Shown: positions 7,011-15,689 of the stretch, piece after piece | Layout: each line of letters starts with the position of its first letter | How positions within the stretch are numbered: position 1 is the first letter of the stretch | Assembly (NCBI GenBank): GCA_965198855.1 | Contig: CBDAPZ010000001.1 | Span: forward strand, 744,001 to 808,000 | DNA from: BOG-908 sp965198855 | Lineage (GTDB): Bacteria; Pseudomonadota; Alphaproteobacteria; Acetobacterales; Acetobacteraceae | Direction: 5' to 3' | DNA length: 64,000 bases | The notes under the pieces: model-generated | Told to the model about the DNA's origin: nothing | Databases searched by the model: none | The model's input: only the letters and a program-made list of their open reading frames with translations | Program-made: the position numbers and the translations under genes

Positions 7011-9608
7011 CTACACCTTTCCAAGCCGCTTGATTGCCTCTGGCAGCGAGCGTTCACTGACGCAATAATCTTTCCACGCGGAAAGCTTCTTGAGCAATGC
7101 CGGAACCGTTCTGATCGTGTATTTGGCAGGATCAAGCCCAGCCTTTACTTGTGTCCATGTCACCGGCATCGACACCGGTGCGCCCGGCCGGCCGCGTGGC
7201 GAGAGTGGTGCGACCGCAGTCGACATGCGATCGTTGCGCAGATAATCGAGGAAGATTCGTCCGGTGCGGTCTTTCTTCGCCATGTTGATCAGATAGCGAT
7301 CCGGCGCATCGGCCGCCATCGCTTTGCACACATCGCGGGCGAAGGATTTGGCTGCGTGCCAATCGACACCTTCTGCCTTGAGCGGAGTCACAACGTGCAA
7401 TCCTTTGCCGCCAGTGGTCTTGCAGAACGCAACGAGGCCAAGCTCTTCCAAGCGGTCGCGCACTTCGCGTGCGCCGGCGATGACCTGTTCGAACGGCACA
7501 TCCGGTGCTGGGTCCAGGTCGAACACCAATCGGCCGGGTTGCTCGGGGGAGAAGGGTTCGCAGTTCCAGGGGTGGAGTTCCAGCGCGCCGACCTGGGCCG
7601 CCGCGACCAGCGCTTCCACACGGTCGAATTGCAAATAGGGTTGGCGGTCGCCGAAGACGGTGACTTCGCTGATCAGGGAAGATTGTCCTTTGCCGGTGTG
7701 GCGCTGGAAGAATTTCTGTTCGCCGTTGATCCCGTCCGGCATGCGGATCATGGAGCAGGGCCGCCCCTTGACGTGCTCGATCAGCCAGGTGCCGACCGCC
7801 TCGTAATAGTGCGCAAGATCGAGCTTGGTGACCGGTTTGCCGTCGCCGGCATCGGGCCAGAGCGGTTTGTCGGCGTGGGTAATGGTGATGCCCATCACCA
7901 CGGACGATCCACGCGGCGCCACCGTGCGAGACTGCACGACCGCCATCGGTTGAGACAGCTCTGCTGTCGCCGGGGCGGGGGGTTCCGCCACTACGTCCAA
8001 CGCCTGCTTGTCCTCCCGCAACGCCTTGAAAGCGGCCTGCCGCAACTGGCCGTCGCCGGTAAAACCCTCGTATTCGATCTCGGCCACCAGCTCCGGCCGG
8101 AGCCAGTGGATCTCCGCCCCTCGGGTGGGTACCGCGCCGTCGAAAGGGTTCTTGGTCGTCTCCAGCGGCGTCAGCTTCGGCATGATGCGGGCTACTTTGT
8201 CGCGCCCAAAGCCGGTGCCGATGCGGCCGACATGGATCAGCCTGCCCTCCAGATTAACGCCCGCAATCAGCGAGCGGAACACGCCTTTCGTGGTGGTGTA
8301 GGCGCCGATCACCACCTCATGGCCGGCGCGGCATTTGGATTTCGTCCATGCCTCGCCGCGGCCGGATGTGTAGGGCGCATCAAGCCGCTTCGAGACAATA
8401 CCTTCCAAATGCATACGGCAGGCCGATTGCAGCACGGCATCGCCGGCAATGACGAAATGGTCGACATAGCGCAGATCGGCCGGAGCCCGCTGCAGCTTGG
8501 CCTGCAGGCGATCCTTGCGGTCCGATAGCGGCACCGATCGGAGATCTTCTTGCCCGGCAAACAACAGGTCGAAGATGAAGAACACCAGGTTCTTTGTTTT
8601 GCCGTCGGAAATGGCAGCCTGCAGCGCCGCAAAATCCGGCGCGCCCGTGTGGTCGAGGGCCACCACCTCCCCATCGTAGATCCCATCGCCAAGCTTCGCG
8701 CCCGCAGCGACGATCTCGGGAAATTTCCCGGACCAGTCGAGGCCCTTCCGTGTCTTGAGGGTCGCCCCGCCGCCTTCAATCCGGAGCTGCATGCGGTACC
8801 CATCGAACTTGATTTCATGCGCCCATCCCGATCCTGCAGGCGGCTTGTCCACCGGTTTGGTCAATTGCGGTTCGATGAAGTCCGGCATGGCGGCCGCCTT
8901 CTTGGCTTTTGCCGCGGCCTTGGGAGGCTTGGCTGGCGTGTTCGCGCCCTGATCGCGATTGCTTTGCCAGACGGCAGCAGCCGACGTCGGAGCCGCTTTC
9001 ATGAACGGCGTCGCAGCCTCGCCCTTTCCCTCTGCGATGTCCGCCATTCGGCGCTTGGAGGCCACCGACCGGTCTTCGTCCGAGGGCCCGCCGGCGTTCT
9101 CGGGCATGGCCGCCTCATCGCGATGCTTGATCAGGATCCAGCTCGCTTTGCCGCGTTCGTCACGCCTTGTGCGGACCAGCACCCAGGAGCCGTGCATCCG
9201 CTCGCCTTCCATGACGAATTTGAGCTCTCCCTGGGCCAGGGCCTTGCTGACGTCTTCAAACCCCTTTTCCGGCGCCCAATGGCCGCGGTCCCACAGCATC
9301 ACCGTGCCGCCGCCATACTCGCCTTTCGGGATGGTCCCTTCGAAATCGCCGTAGTCGAGCGGATGGTCTTCCACCTCCATCGCCAGGCGCCGATCCTTCG
9401 GGTCTAGCGAGGGGCCCTTTGGCACCGCCCAGGAACGAAAGGTCCCCTCATGCTCGAGGCGCAGATCGAAATGCAGATGGCTGGCGGCATGTTTCTGGAT
9501 GACGAAGCGGAGTGCCTTGGAAGGCACCACCTCATTGTCACCGGAAGGCTCCGCGGTCCTGGAAAAATCCCGCATCTCCTTGTATCGGGCGAGTTTGGTG
9601 GCTGCCAT
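7011..9608 (-). CDS. ligD: Multifunctional DNA ligase D (NHEJ)
   Basis: An 865-residue ATP-dependent DNA ligase D, the end-processing and sealing enzyme of bacterial non-homologous end joining. Domain order is 3'-phosphoesterase (about 20-180: HLHFDLRLEHEG, SWAVPKGPS, DHPLDYGDFEG, GGTVMLWDRG), ligase (about 265-560: EIKFDGYRMQLR with the adenylated Lys, YDGEVVALD, GIVSKRLDAPY, WTKSKC) and polymerase/primase (about 585-860: LDLAHYYEAVG, QKFFQRHTGKG, FDLDPAPDVPF with metal-binding Asps, TTGGKGLHVVTPL). The order PE-LIG-POL is that of Pseudomonas LigD. The ATG at 9608 (MAATKLARYKEM) fits the family; an upstream extension to 9701 does not. The gene faces away from ku 0.4 kb off, its partner that recruits it to broken ends. 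Confidence 0.97.
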   Translation of the reverse strand: MAATKLARYKEMRDFSRTAEPSGDNEVVPSKALRFVIQKHAASHLHFDLRLEHEGTFRSWAVPKGPSLDPKDRRLAMEVEDHPLDYGDFEGTIPKGEYGGGTVMLWDRGHWAPEKGFEDVSKALAQGELKFVMEGERMHGSWVLVRTRRDERGKASWILIKHRDEAAMPENAGGPSDEDRSVASKRRMADIAEGKGEAATPFMKAAPTSAAAVWQSNRDQGANTPAKPPKAAAKAKKAAAMPDFIEPQLTKPVDKPPAGSGWAHEIKFDGYRMQLRIEGGGATLKTRKGLDWSGKFPEIVAAGAKLGDGIYDGEVVALDHTGAPDFAALQAAISDGKTKNLVFFIFDLLFAGQEDLRSVPLSDRKDRLQAKLQRAPADLRYVDHFVIAGDAVLQSACRMHLEGIVSKRLDAPYTSGRGEAWTKSKCRAGHEVVIGAYTTTKGVFRSLIAGVNLEGRLIHVGRIGTGFGRDKVARIMPKLTPLETTKNPFDGAVPTRGAEIHWLRPELVAEIEYEGFTGDGQLRQAAFKALREDKQALDVVAEPPAPATAELSQPMAVVQSRTVAPRGSSVVMGITITHADKPLWPDAGDGKPVTKLDLAHYYEAVGTWLIEHVKGRPCSMIRMPDGINGEQKFFQRHTGKGQSSLISEVTVFGDRQPYLQFDRVEALVAAAQVGALELHPWNCEPFSPEQPGRLVFDLDPAPDVPFEQVIAGAREVRDRLEELGLVAFCKTTGGKGLHVVTPLKAEGVDWHAAKSFARDVCKAMAADAPDRYLINMAKKDRTGRIFLDYLRNDRMSTAVAPLSPRGRPGAPVSMPVTWTQVKAGLDPAKYTIRTVPALLKKLSAWKDYCVSERSLPEAIKRLGKV

Positions 9609-9721
9609 GGTTCCCTCGGGCGCTGATATGCCGTGTCCGCCACCTGCCGTGCGACGCGGCCGGAGTTTCCCATGAATCCTTTCATGGCGCCGCGCGTTCA
9701 TCCCGCCAGGAGGCCCTCAAG

Positions 9722-9961
9722 ATGCCCAACGCCGCACAGAGCCATCGATTCCGCGTCCATGCCCGACATTTCGACTCGCACCACGCCCGCGTGGTCGTGG
9801 AAGCCTCCTTCGAGGCGGCGGCGGTCGCCTATGTCGAGGACCTGGCACCTGCAGGCGGGGCGGACCAGGAGATCAGCGTGATTGTCCATAATCTCGACGA
9901 TGGCAGGGAACATTGCTTCAGGATCGACCTGCAGACCGGAGAGGCCGCCGCCTGCGGCTGA
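9722..9961 (+). CDS. Small conserved protein, DUF5961-like
   Basis: A 79-residue acidic protein: HRFRVHARHFDSHHARVVVE, then EASFEAAAVAYVED, then a beta-like C-terminus REHCFRIDLQTGEAAACG. From memory it resembles the small DUF5961 proteins of alphaproteobacteria; I cannot confirm this. No signal peptide or membrane segment. An excellent ribosome binding site (AGGAGG at 9708-9713) lies 8 nt before the ATG. It sits in the divergent gap between ligD and ku and could be co-transcribed with ku, whose start is 71 bp after its stop, so a link to end joining is possible but only inferred. Confidence 0.75.
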   Translation: MPNAAQSHRFRVHARHFDSHHARVVVEASFEAAAVAYVEDLAPAGGADQEISVIVHNLDDGREHCFRIDLQTGEAAACG

Positions 9962-9962
9962 C

Positions 9963-9987
9963 AGAACGAATCGCCACCCGAGTCGTT
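9963..9987 (+). promoter_or_regulatory. Possible EcfG-type (general stress) promoter of ku
   Basis: AGAAC at 9963-9967, a 16-nt spacer and CGTT at 9984-9987. The alphaproteobacterial general-stress sigma factor consensus is GGAAC-N16/17-CGTT, so this has one mismatch in the -35 box. It would start transcription about 40 nt before the ku ATG. In Sinorhizobium some ku genes are reported to be under such a factor. The match is short and could be chance. Confidence 0.3.
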
Positions 9988-10032
9988 GAGCGCAGGTGCA
10001 GCGGCATTTCGGCCGCCGAAAGGGCGTCCCAC

Positions 10033-10851
10033 ATGGCATACCGTCCCAGCTGGCAAGGCCATCTTAAGCTGTCGCTCGTGACCTGCCCGGTGGCGCTCTA
10101 CACCGCTACGAGCGCCGGCGGCGATGTGCATTTCAACCTGATCAATCCCAAGACCAATAATCGTATCAAAATGATCACCACGGACCCGGATACCGGCCCG
10201 ATCGAACGCTCGCAGCTTGTCAAAGGCTATGAGGTCTCCAAGGGAGAGTATATTTTGCTGACGGATGAGGAGATCAAATCCGTCAAGCTCGAAAGCACCA
10301 AAACGATCGACATCGAGCGCTTTGTCGCAGAGAAGGAGATCGATCGTCTTTACTGGGACAACCCATACTTCCTCGCACCAGACGGCAAGATGGCGCAGGA
10401 AACGTTCGGCGTGATCCGGACGGCCATGGAGAAATCTGGCCAGATCGCCCTCGGCCGTATCGTGATGGCGACACGTGAGCGAATCCTAGCTCTGGAGCCG
10501 CGCGGTAAGGGGATATTGGCCTACACCATCAGATCCGAAGCCGAAGTGCGCAAACCTGACGAGATCTTTGCAGGCATCAGCGACGCCAAGGCCGACCCGG
10601 CGATGATTTCCATAGCCGAAAAGATCATCGAGCAACGCGAAGGACCGTTCGATCCGAGCACATTCGTAGATCGGTATGAGGAAGCGCTGCGCGCGTTGAT
10701 CGACGAGAAGACGAAGGGACATAAGCCGGCGAAAGTGGCCGAACCGGAAGAGACCAATGTGGTCGATCTCATGGCAGCACTTCGCGCCAGTTTGGCGGGG
10801 AAAGTACAGGGTGAGGCGAAGACTAGGCCTCGGAAGCGTAAGGCTGGGTGA
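10033..10851 (+). CDS. ku: DNA end-binding protein Ku
   Basis: A 272-residue bacterial Ku, the homodimeric ring that binds double-strand DNA ends and recruits LigD. Typical stretches: YRPSWQGHLKLSLVTCPVAL at the N-terminus, FNLINPKTNNRIKM, VSKGEYILLTDEEIKSVKLE, YWDNPYFLAPDG, ALGRIVMATRERILALEPRG, and RYEEALRALIDEKTKG. The last 25 residues are basic (KTRPRKRKAG), typical of Ku tails that touch DNA or LigD. The ATG at 10033 starts the family N-terminus; a longer frame reaching 9913 overlaps the preceding small gene and is not homologous. The family A repeat begins a few bases after the stop. Confidence 0.96.
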   Translation: MAYRPSWQGHLKLSLVTCPVALYTATSAGGDVHFNLINPKTNNRIKMITTDPDTGPIERSQLVKGYEVSKGEYILLTDEEIKSVKLESTKTIDIERFVAEKEIDRLYWDNPYFLAPDGKMAQETFGVIRTAMEKSGQIALGRIVMATRERILALEPRGKGILAYTIRSEAEVRKPDEIFAGISDAKADPAMISIAEKIIEQREGPFDPSTFVDRYEEALRALIDEKTKGHKPAKVAEPEETNVVDLMAALRASLAGKVQGEAKTRPRKRKAG

Positions 10852-10855
10852 GAGA

Positions 10856-10930
10856 AAGAAGCACTTATTCTCTGAAGAAAAGAAGCAACAGACTGTTCTT
10901 CGCTGTCGCGGTTTTTTCGAAGAAGATGGA
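10856..10930 (-). repeat. Family A palindromic repeat (copy 2)
   Basis: Just after the ku stop. The arm region 10864-10885 reads CTTATTCTCT / AGAAAAGAAG with mismatches, followed by CAACAGACTG and the half hairpin CGCTGTCGCGG that pairs with the CGCTG/CAGCG part of other copies. Orientation is inverted relative to copy 1. Likely the ku terminator. Confidence 0.7.
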
Positions 10931-11331
10931 GGAAAAACAGTCCACGGCGCCGGCCGAAAACGGCAAAGATCGGTATGTTCATGCAACCAGTGAAACCGAG
11001 ACAAGACAGGCCGGTCATTTTCACTCGGAGGCGGCGGGACACGCATGGATCCGAAACGAGTCGACCGCTTGGGTACACGGCATGGACGACACTACCTCTG
11101 GCGAGCTATCAAAAGATTGTGAGCGCGAGTTTGGCGCGTGTTTGTGGGGCTGCACCCTCGAGTTGTGTCTTCCAGGTTGCGAATGTGGTTATTTGGGCCT
11201 AGTAGCTGAATTACAGCCGCCTCGAATGTGGAGAACATGGCCGTCGGCGAATGAAAACACGCTTTGTCGGCCAAGTGCTGCGCGCGTAATCGGGCTGTTA
11301 GAATGTGGCGATAGCCTACCCGGCGGAGAAT
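10931..11331. other. 400-bp gap without a supportable gene
   Basis: No frame shows a family, a plausible start with ribosome binding site, or coding-like composition. GC content looks lower than in the neighbouring genes. It should carry the promoter of the FHA/phosphatase/kinase operon that starts at 11332, but I see no clear -35/-10 pair. Confidence 0.5.
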
Positions 11332-11934
11332 ATGGTCTCTCGGATACTCATCAAGCATCTTGCCGGATCGAAAGTACATCAGGTTGAGCAATTTGAGCTT
11401 GATGACACGCATGAACTGCTGATCGGACGCGGTCCTGCCGCCAATGTTTCATATGATGGACAAGTAGACGACACTGTCAGCCGGCGTCACGCGCTTATAA
11501 GAATTACACGCTACGAGCGGCTGTCACTGTCAATCATGGACCTCGGTAGCCGAAACGGTATCCGGGTGAATGGCAAATACATCCAGGACGAGCAGGTTTT
11601 CCTGCCCGGCGATCTCATAGAACTAAGCCCGACCGGTCCCGCTTTCAAAGTTGTTGTTGACCCGGATCCGATCGCTGTGACCAGCAAACAAACACGCACG
11701 CACCAGCCTGCGACGATGGACCCGCTAAAACCCCAGTATCGTCTCAAGCGGATCGCATTATGGGTGTCATTAGTCACAATTGTGCTTGGTGCAGGCATTG
11801 CTGCGAAAACATGGACACGAGGATATCGGCAACCCGCGGTGGCATCTGAGGTGCAAGCAACAACGACGCATCAGGATGATGCCCGTAACGTCGCCGTCGT
11901 GAAGACGCAAGTACCTTCTGTTGCGGCACAGTGA
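11332..11934 (+). CDS. FHA-domain membrane protein
   Basis: A 200-residue protein with a forkhead-associated domain in its first 110 residues and one membrane segment. FHA domains bind phosphothreonine. The key residues are present: IGRG at 31-34, SRRH at 50-53 and DLGSRNGIRVNG at 70-81. A hydrophobic helix (LWVSLVTIVLGAGIAA, about 144-160) follows, then a short polar tail, so the FHA domain should face the cytoplasm. The ATG at 11332 has GGAG about 6 nt upstream; the frame opens 27 nt earlier but without homology. It is first in an operon with a PP2C phosphatase (16 nt later) and a Ser/Thr kinase, so it is the likely reader of that kinase's phosphorylation, possibly its anchor at the membrane. 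Confidence 0.85.
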   Translation: MVSRILIKHLAGSKVHQVEQFELDDTHELLIGRGPAANVSYDGQVDDTVSRRHALIRITRYERLSLSIMDLGSRNGIRVNGKYIQDEQVFLPGDLIELSPTGPAFKVVVDPDPIAVTSKQTRTHQPATMDPLKPQYRLKRIALWVSLVTIVLGAGIAAKTWTRGYRQPAVASEVQATTTHQDDARNVAVVKTQVPSVAAQ

Positions 11935-11950
11935 GATCAAAGAGATACCG

Positions 11951-12841
11951 ATGGGCCCTGATCCGCATCTGACCTTGCCCGAACACATGCCGCAACAGAC
12001 GCTGCACGGCGCGCGCTTGTGTCTGCTGGGTGCCATGCAGACTCATCCGGGCCCGCATGGCACGCCCAACGAGGATGCGGCCGCGTATGTGTTGCCGCAA
12101 CCTGACGAGAAGTTTGCTCAATATGGCGCGCTGGTTCTGGTGGCTGACGGCATGGGCGGGCATCAGGCAGGAGAGATCGCAAGCAGCCTTGCTGTCGAGA
12201 TCATCAGGCGCAATTTCTACGACATTGCCGGCACGGTGCCGCAGAGCCTCGCACGCTGCTTCGACATGGCAAATCGGGTGATCCACCAGCGAGGCGCATC
12301 GGACCCAAAATATGCGGGAATGGGAACGACCTGCACCGCGATTGCGGTACGTGACGACAAGGCCTATCTTGCCCATATCGGCGATAGCCGTGCTTATGTT
12401 TTACGCGACGGACATTTGACGCAGATCAGTCAGGATCATTCCGTAGTGGCCGAACTTGTCAGAAAAGGAACGATCACGGAAGCCGAAGCCATGCGAAGCC
12501 CGTATCGTAATCTCGTGGCGCGCGCCTTGGGCTCTGCCCGGACAATCGAACCGCTTGTGTGGAGTGAAGGGCTTCCGTTGCGTGCGCACGATGCCATCAT
12601 TCTCTGCTCCGATGGGCTCAGCGATCTGCTCGAGGATGAGACGATTGCAGATGCGGTAAAAACGCTTCCCCCTATCGCGGCCTGCCAGAAGCTGATCGGC
12701 GCCGCGCTTGGGAAAGGCGGCAAGGACAACATCACCGTCGGCGTATTCGTGGTGCATGAACGAAGTGCTTTGCCGGTCATCCCGGAACTGCCGACACGCA
12801 TGATCATGATCAATGACGCGGCAGTGCTGCGCGATGAGTGA
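11951..12841 (+). CDS. PP2C-type serine/threonine phosphatase
   Basis: A 296-residue cytoplasmic phosphatase of the PPM/PP2C (Stp1/PppA) class that removes phosphate from Ser/Thr using two metal ions. Motifs: NEDAAAYVLP, LVADGMGGHQAGEIAS with the metal-binding Asp/Gly, GMGTTCTAIAV, YLAHIGDSRAYVLRDG, ISQDHSVVAELVRKG, IILCSDGLSDLLEDE and GKGGKDNITVGVF with the final metal Asp. The ATG at 11951 is preferred over an in-frame TTG at 11921 that would overlap the FHA gene. Its 3' end overlaps the kinase start by 8 nt, a sign of translational coupling. It should reverse the action of that kinase. Confidence 0.93.
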   Translation: MGPDPHLTLPEHMPQQTLHGARLCLLGAMQTHPGPHGTPNEDAAAYVLPQPDEKFAQYGALVLVADGMGGHQAGEIASSLAVEIIRRNFYDIAGTVPQSLARCFDMANRVIHQRGASDPKYAGMGTTCTAIAVRDDKAYLAHIGDSRAYVLRDGHLTQISQDHSVVAELVRKGTITEAEAMRSPYRNLVARALGSARTIEPLVWSEGLPLRAHDAIILCSDGLSDLLEDETIADAVKTLPPIAACQKLIGAALGKGGKDNITVGVFVVHERSALPVIPELPTRMIMINDAAVLRDE

Positions 12842-14570
12842 GCGCGTCATCGGGCCATATACCATAAAGGGTCTTCTCGGCTCCGGTGGCACCGGCCACG
12901 TGTACTACGCGATCGACGAGGATCTCGGCCGCGAGGTAGCGCTCAAGGCGCTCCGGCCCGAACTGAGCGACGATCCCGATCTGGTCGGACGTTTTCGCAA
13001 TGAAGCGGCTAACCTGGCGCGCCTGAATCATCCCAACATCACCATGCTTTATTCGCTTTACCGGGAGACGATCGCGCGCCGGCAAAGCATCTTTCTGGTC
13101 ATGGAAATGGTCAACGGCGAGACCATCGAAGCCATCCTCGCGCGATTCGGGCGCCTGGATGTGCCGACATGCCTGGCCATCATGAGCCAGGCGATCGCCG
13201 CCCTTTCCTATGCCCACAGCGTGGGAATCATCCATCGCGATATCAAACCATCTAACCTGATGCTGAACCAGGATGGCCTCCTGAAGATCACCGATTTCGG
13301 CATCGCACGGGCGCAGGGTTCGGAACGCCTGACGCGACATGGCGCGGTCGTCGGCACGCTGAACTACATCGCGCCGGAACAGATACGCGGCCAGGAGAGC
13401 GATAATCGCAGCGATCTCTACAGCCTGGCCTGCGTGCTTTACAAACTCCTTTCCGGCCGGTCGCCCTTTGCGGGGCTTACGGAATATGAGCTGATACAGG
13501 CGCAGCTCGAGACGCAGCCTGAACCCCTTACGGCAGCATTGCCGGAGCTGGGCGCGCAGGTGAACGACGCCGTCATGCGTGCCTTGGCGAAGAGGCCCGA
13601 GGACAGATATGCAACGCTGGACGAATTCGGCGAGGCACTCGGCGCCATGTCGTCGCAAGAGGCCGCCCGCGCCACCATCCGCGAACATGTGCTCGTGCAG
13701 CCGCCGAACCCCACCATTCTCGGCGAACGGCTGCTGCACGACGAAAGCGGGGGCACGCCCCATTCGCTTCCGGCCGAGCTGCTGTATCGCGCTGCAGCCG
13801 ACACACAGCACGCGCCTTTAGCAGCGGCGCCACGCGGCGCCACGCGGCCGAGCCGTAGGTTGGCCTTGGCCGCGTGCGCTGTCGTAGCTCTGCTCGCCGG
13901 TGGAACGGTTCTGGCTGTCCGCGCAAATCGAGAGGCTGGAACAGCCGCCCCTTCATCTCAGCCTGACCAATCAAACCAACCCGCCGCCGCCGTAGCCGCA
14001 CCGGACTCGCCGCCGGCCATGCTCGCGCTGGCAGAGCGTGCATTACCGCAACCCGCTGTCGTGACCTCTGCAGAGGCACTGCAAAGCCCTCCCCAGGCAT
14101 CGTTTCCGGTCCCCGACGACGCGGTGAGCGCGATGGCAATTAGCCCTTTGCCGGCGCCCGCGGCCGGATCCAATCCTCGGCAGGTGTTGGAATCACCCTT
14201 GCTCCCGCCGGCACCCGGTGAGCAGCCGCCGGATAGTGTTGCTGCATCGCAGAAGCTGACGGGTACCGTGTCCAATTACTCCGCGGATGGCTTACCGGTC
14301 ATCGACGGCATCACCCTGCACCTCGACGGGATTGGACCACTTGCGCCGAACACTGCGAAGTCGGTGGCCCAGTGGATCGTTGCACATGGCAATTATCTCG
14401 AGTGCAACGCCGCGCAACCGAGCCTGTATCGCTGCGTCACCAAACGGAATCTTGATCTTGCGGAGGCAATCCTGTTGAACGGCGCCGCTCGGACGAGTGC
14501 CGACGCGCCCACGCTCTACCGTGTCGCGGAGGCGAAGGCGCATAATGCGAAACGAGGAGTGTGGAAGTAA
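12834..14570 (+). CDS. Membrane Ser/Thr kinase with degenerate nuclease-like C-terminal domain
   Basis: A 578-residue PknB-type kinase. The kinase domain (about 6-275) is complete: GSGGTGHVYY P-loop, VALK with Lys38, HRDIKPSN at 134-141, DFG at 154-156, GTLNYIAPEQIRG and SDLYSLACVLYKLLSGR. After a linker comes one membrane helix (about 343-362, ALAACAVVALLAGGTVLAV), then about 100 residues rich in Pro and Ala. The last 105 residues, beyond the membrane, resemble a staphylococcal-nuclease fold: LTGTVS at 475, DGITLHLDGI at 491, then LYRCVTKRNLDLAEAILLNG and AEAKAHNAKRGVW at 565-577. The catalytic Asp/Arg/Glu set is not evident, so it is probably a sensor or binding module. It overlaps the phosphatase gene by 8 nt and is followed after 10 nt by a lipoprotein gene. 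Confidence 0.93.
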   Translation: MSERVIGPYTIKGLLGSGGTGHVYYAIDEDLGREVALKALRPELSDDPDLVGRFRNEAANLARLNHPNITMLYSLYRETIARRQSIFLVMEMVNGETIEAILARFGRLDVPTCLAIMSQAIAALSYAHSVGIIHRDIKPSNLMLNQDGLLKITDFGIARAQGSERLTRHGAVVGTLNYIAPEQIRGQESDNRSDLYSLACVLYKLLSGRSPFAGLTEYELIQAQLETQPEPLTAALPELGAQVNDAVMRALAKRPEDRYATLDEFGEALGAMSSQEAARATIREHVLVQPPNPTILGERLLHDESGGTPHSLPAELLYRAAADTQHAPLAAAPRGATRPSRRLALAACAVVALLAGGTVLAVRANREAGTAAPSSQPDQSNQPAAAVAAPDSPPAMLALAERALPQPAVVTSAEALQSPPQASFPVPDDAVSAMAISPLPAPAAGSNPRQVLESPLLPPAPGEQPPDSVAASQKLTGTVSNYSADGLPVIDGITLHLDGIGPLAPNTAKSVAQWIVAHGNYLECNAAQPSLYRCVTKRNLDLAEAILLNGAARTSADAPTLYRVAEAKAHNAKRGVWK

Positions 14571-14580
14571 TGGTTTGCGG

Positions 14581-15168
14581 ATGTCGGGTTTGACCAGGTT
14601 TTTCGATCGCAGCGCCATCAAGGCTCTTCCTGCAGCGTGCCTGCTCGCCTGCCTGGCGGCCTGTGCGCAGCCGGTATCCGCGCCCGCGCCGGTGTCGACG
14701 CAAGCTGTCCTCTCGGATGATGAGGCGTTGAACCAACTGCGCACCGGCAAGGTGGTGCTGGATTGCGGCCCATCCTGCGCGCCTAAATGGTCCGGCAGCC
14801 TGGCTGAGTTGCAGACGCATTATAACGCCGAAGAGTGGCGCGACCTGGCCCTGCTTGTGATCCACACCAATTACTCGCAGGACCTGGCATATTTCTACCT
14901 TGGTCGCGCCGCGGAGGGCTTAGGCGCGCGCTCGTCTGCCTTGGCCTATTATGGCACGGCGCGGGGGTTGGCGACCGGTGCCGACAACAGCGCCAAATGC
15001 GGATCGACCCCGCAGGGATGCAACGGGCTCAGCCTGCTGACGGAGACACTCACGCGGACCCAGATTGTCGAGGAAGCACGCAGGAGAAGCTTTGTGCGTC
15101 ACCAGCCGCACGCAACAGGGCAGCAGCCGCCGGATAGCTGGGTTGATCCGGAGCCGGCAAGTCCGTGA
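14581..15168 (+). CDS. Putative lipoprotein of the kinase operon
   Basis: A 195-residue protein with a lipoprotein signal: Arg/Lys-containing start, hydrophobic ALPAACLLACLAAC and a lipobox ending LAAC with Cys28. The mature part has a short motif VVLDCGPSCAPKW and then helices that look like TPR-type repeats (DLAYFYLGRAAEGLGARSSA, ALAYYGTARGL), a pair of further cysteines (KCGSTPQGCNG) and a Pro-rich end. The start at 14581 is 10 nt after the kinase stop; an in-frame ATG at 14545 would overlap the kinase and lengthen the N-terminus by 12 residues. Placed last in the operon, it may be the outer-membrane or periplasmic partner of the kinase's nuclease-like domain; this is inference from order and topology. 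Confidence 0.75.
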   Translation: MSGLTRFFDRSAIKALPAACLLACLAACAQPVSAPAPVSTQAVLSDDEALNQLRTGKVVLDCGPSCAPKWSGSLAELQTHYNAEEWRDLALLVIHTNYSQDLAYFYLGRAAEGLGARSSALAYYGTARGLATGADNSAKCGSTPQGCNGLSLLTETLTRTQIVEEARRRSFVRHQPHATGQQPPDSWVDPEPASP

Positions 15169-15176
15169 AGGAAGCA

Positions 15177-15288
15177 GTTCTTTTCTGAAGAAAAGAACCA
15201 AAAGACTTTTATGTTCTTGGCATGCGCTGCCGGATAAAAACGCGACAGCGACCTAGGAATCTTTTGCTTCTATTCTTCAGAAAAGAAG
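15177..15288 (+). repeat. Family A repeat, full two-armed form (copy 3)
   Basis: A symmetrical element: left palindrome 15177-15198 (GTTCTTTTCT and complement), a CAAAAGACTTTT linker, central hairpin CGCTG (15225-15229) / CAGCG (15246-15250), then TCTTTTG and right palindrome 15267-15288. The left arm has GTTC/GAAC where others have CTTC/GAAG, a compensatory pair that argues for RNA or DNA stem selection. It follows the lipoprotein stop. Confidence 0.85.
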
Positions 15289-15420
15289 ATCTTCCTCCCG
15301 CTGTACTCTCAATTCCTGCACCCGCGCCGCCAGCGTATCAACCGCACACGGCTTCGTCAGCACCCGCATTCCCGGCTGTAGATGTCCATTCCCGAGCACA
15401 GCCTGCGCTGGCTTCGACAT
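15277..15420 (-). pseudogene. Remnant of a response-regulator receiver domain
   Basis: On the minus strand the frame reads AVLGNGHLQPGMRVLTKPCA then VDTLAARVQEL. The piece MRVLTKPcAvdtLaarV is the end of a receiver domain, where the conserved Lys-Pro follows beta-5 and the last helix. Upstream of 15420 nothing resembles the rest of the domain, and the frame runs into the right arm of the family A repeat, which supplies its stop. I take it as the leftover 3' end of a deleted regulator or hybrid kinase. Confidence 0.6.
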
Positions 15421-15428
15421 GGCGATAG

Positions 15429-15689
15429 TCGCTGAATAGCCCTCAATCCCTGCTGAAACGGCGCAATCTTGCGTATGGGCTGATCGCGCTGGTGACGTTT
15501 CTGCTGCTCAACATCAAGAGCGTCGACTCACGTGGGGTCAGCTTCATCGGCATCGGTCTGATATTCGCCGCCTGCATCAGCAACTCTTTGCTGAGCATGC
15601 CCTGGAGGCAGAGAATGCTGTTCTGCAGAGCCGAAATTCGTTGGCCACCACCACCACCGCTTGGAAACAGATCTCATGCGACTGTATAG
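15429..15689 (+). pseudogene. Possible fragment of a membrane protein
   Basis: An open frame without an ATG encodes SLLKRRNLAYGLIALVTFLL and FIGIGLIFAACIS, two hydrophobic stretches around a KSVDSRG loop, then turns into low-quality sequence. A GTG at 15492 could start it, but there is no ribosome binding site. It looks like the remnant of an integral membrane protein next to the receiver remnant. The rest, to 15754, shows nothing recognisable. Confidence 0.3.

Noticed and set aside
7149..8528. A 459-codon plus-strand frame inside ligD
   Set aside because: Antisense shadow of a clear ligD gene in high-GC DNA.
11332..15168. Type VI secretion locus
   Set aside because: The FHA/PP2C/kinase set suggested it, but no tssB, tssC, hcp, vgrG, clpV or icm-like gene is in the window.
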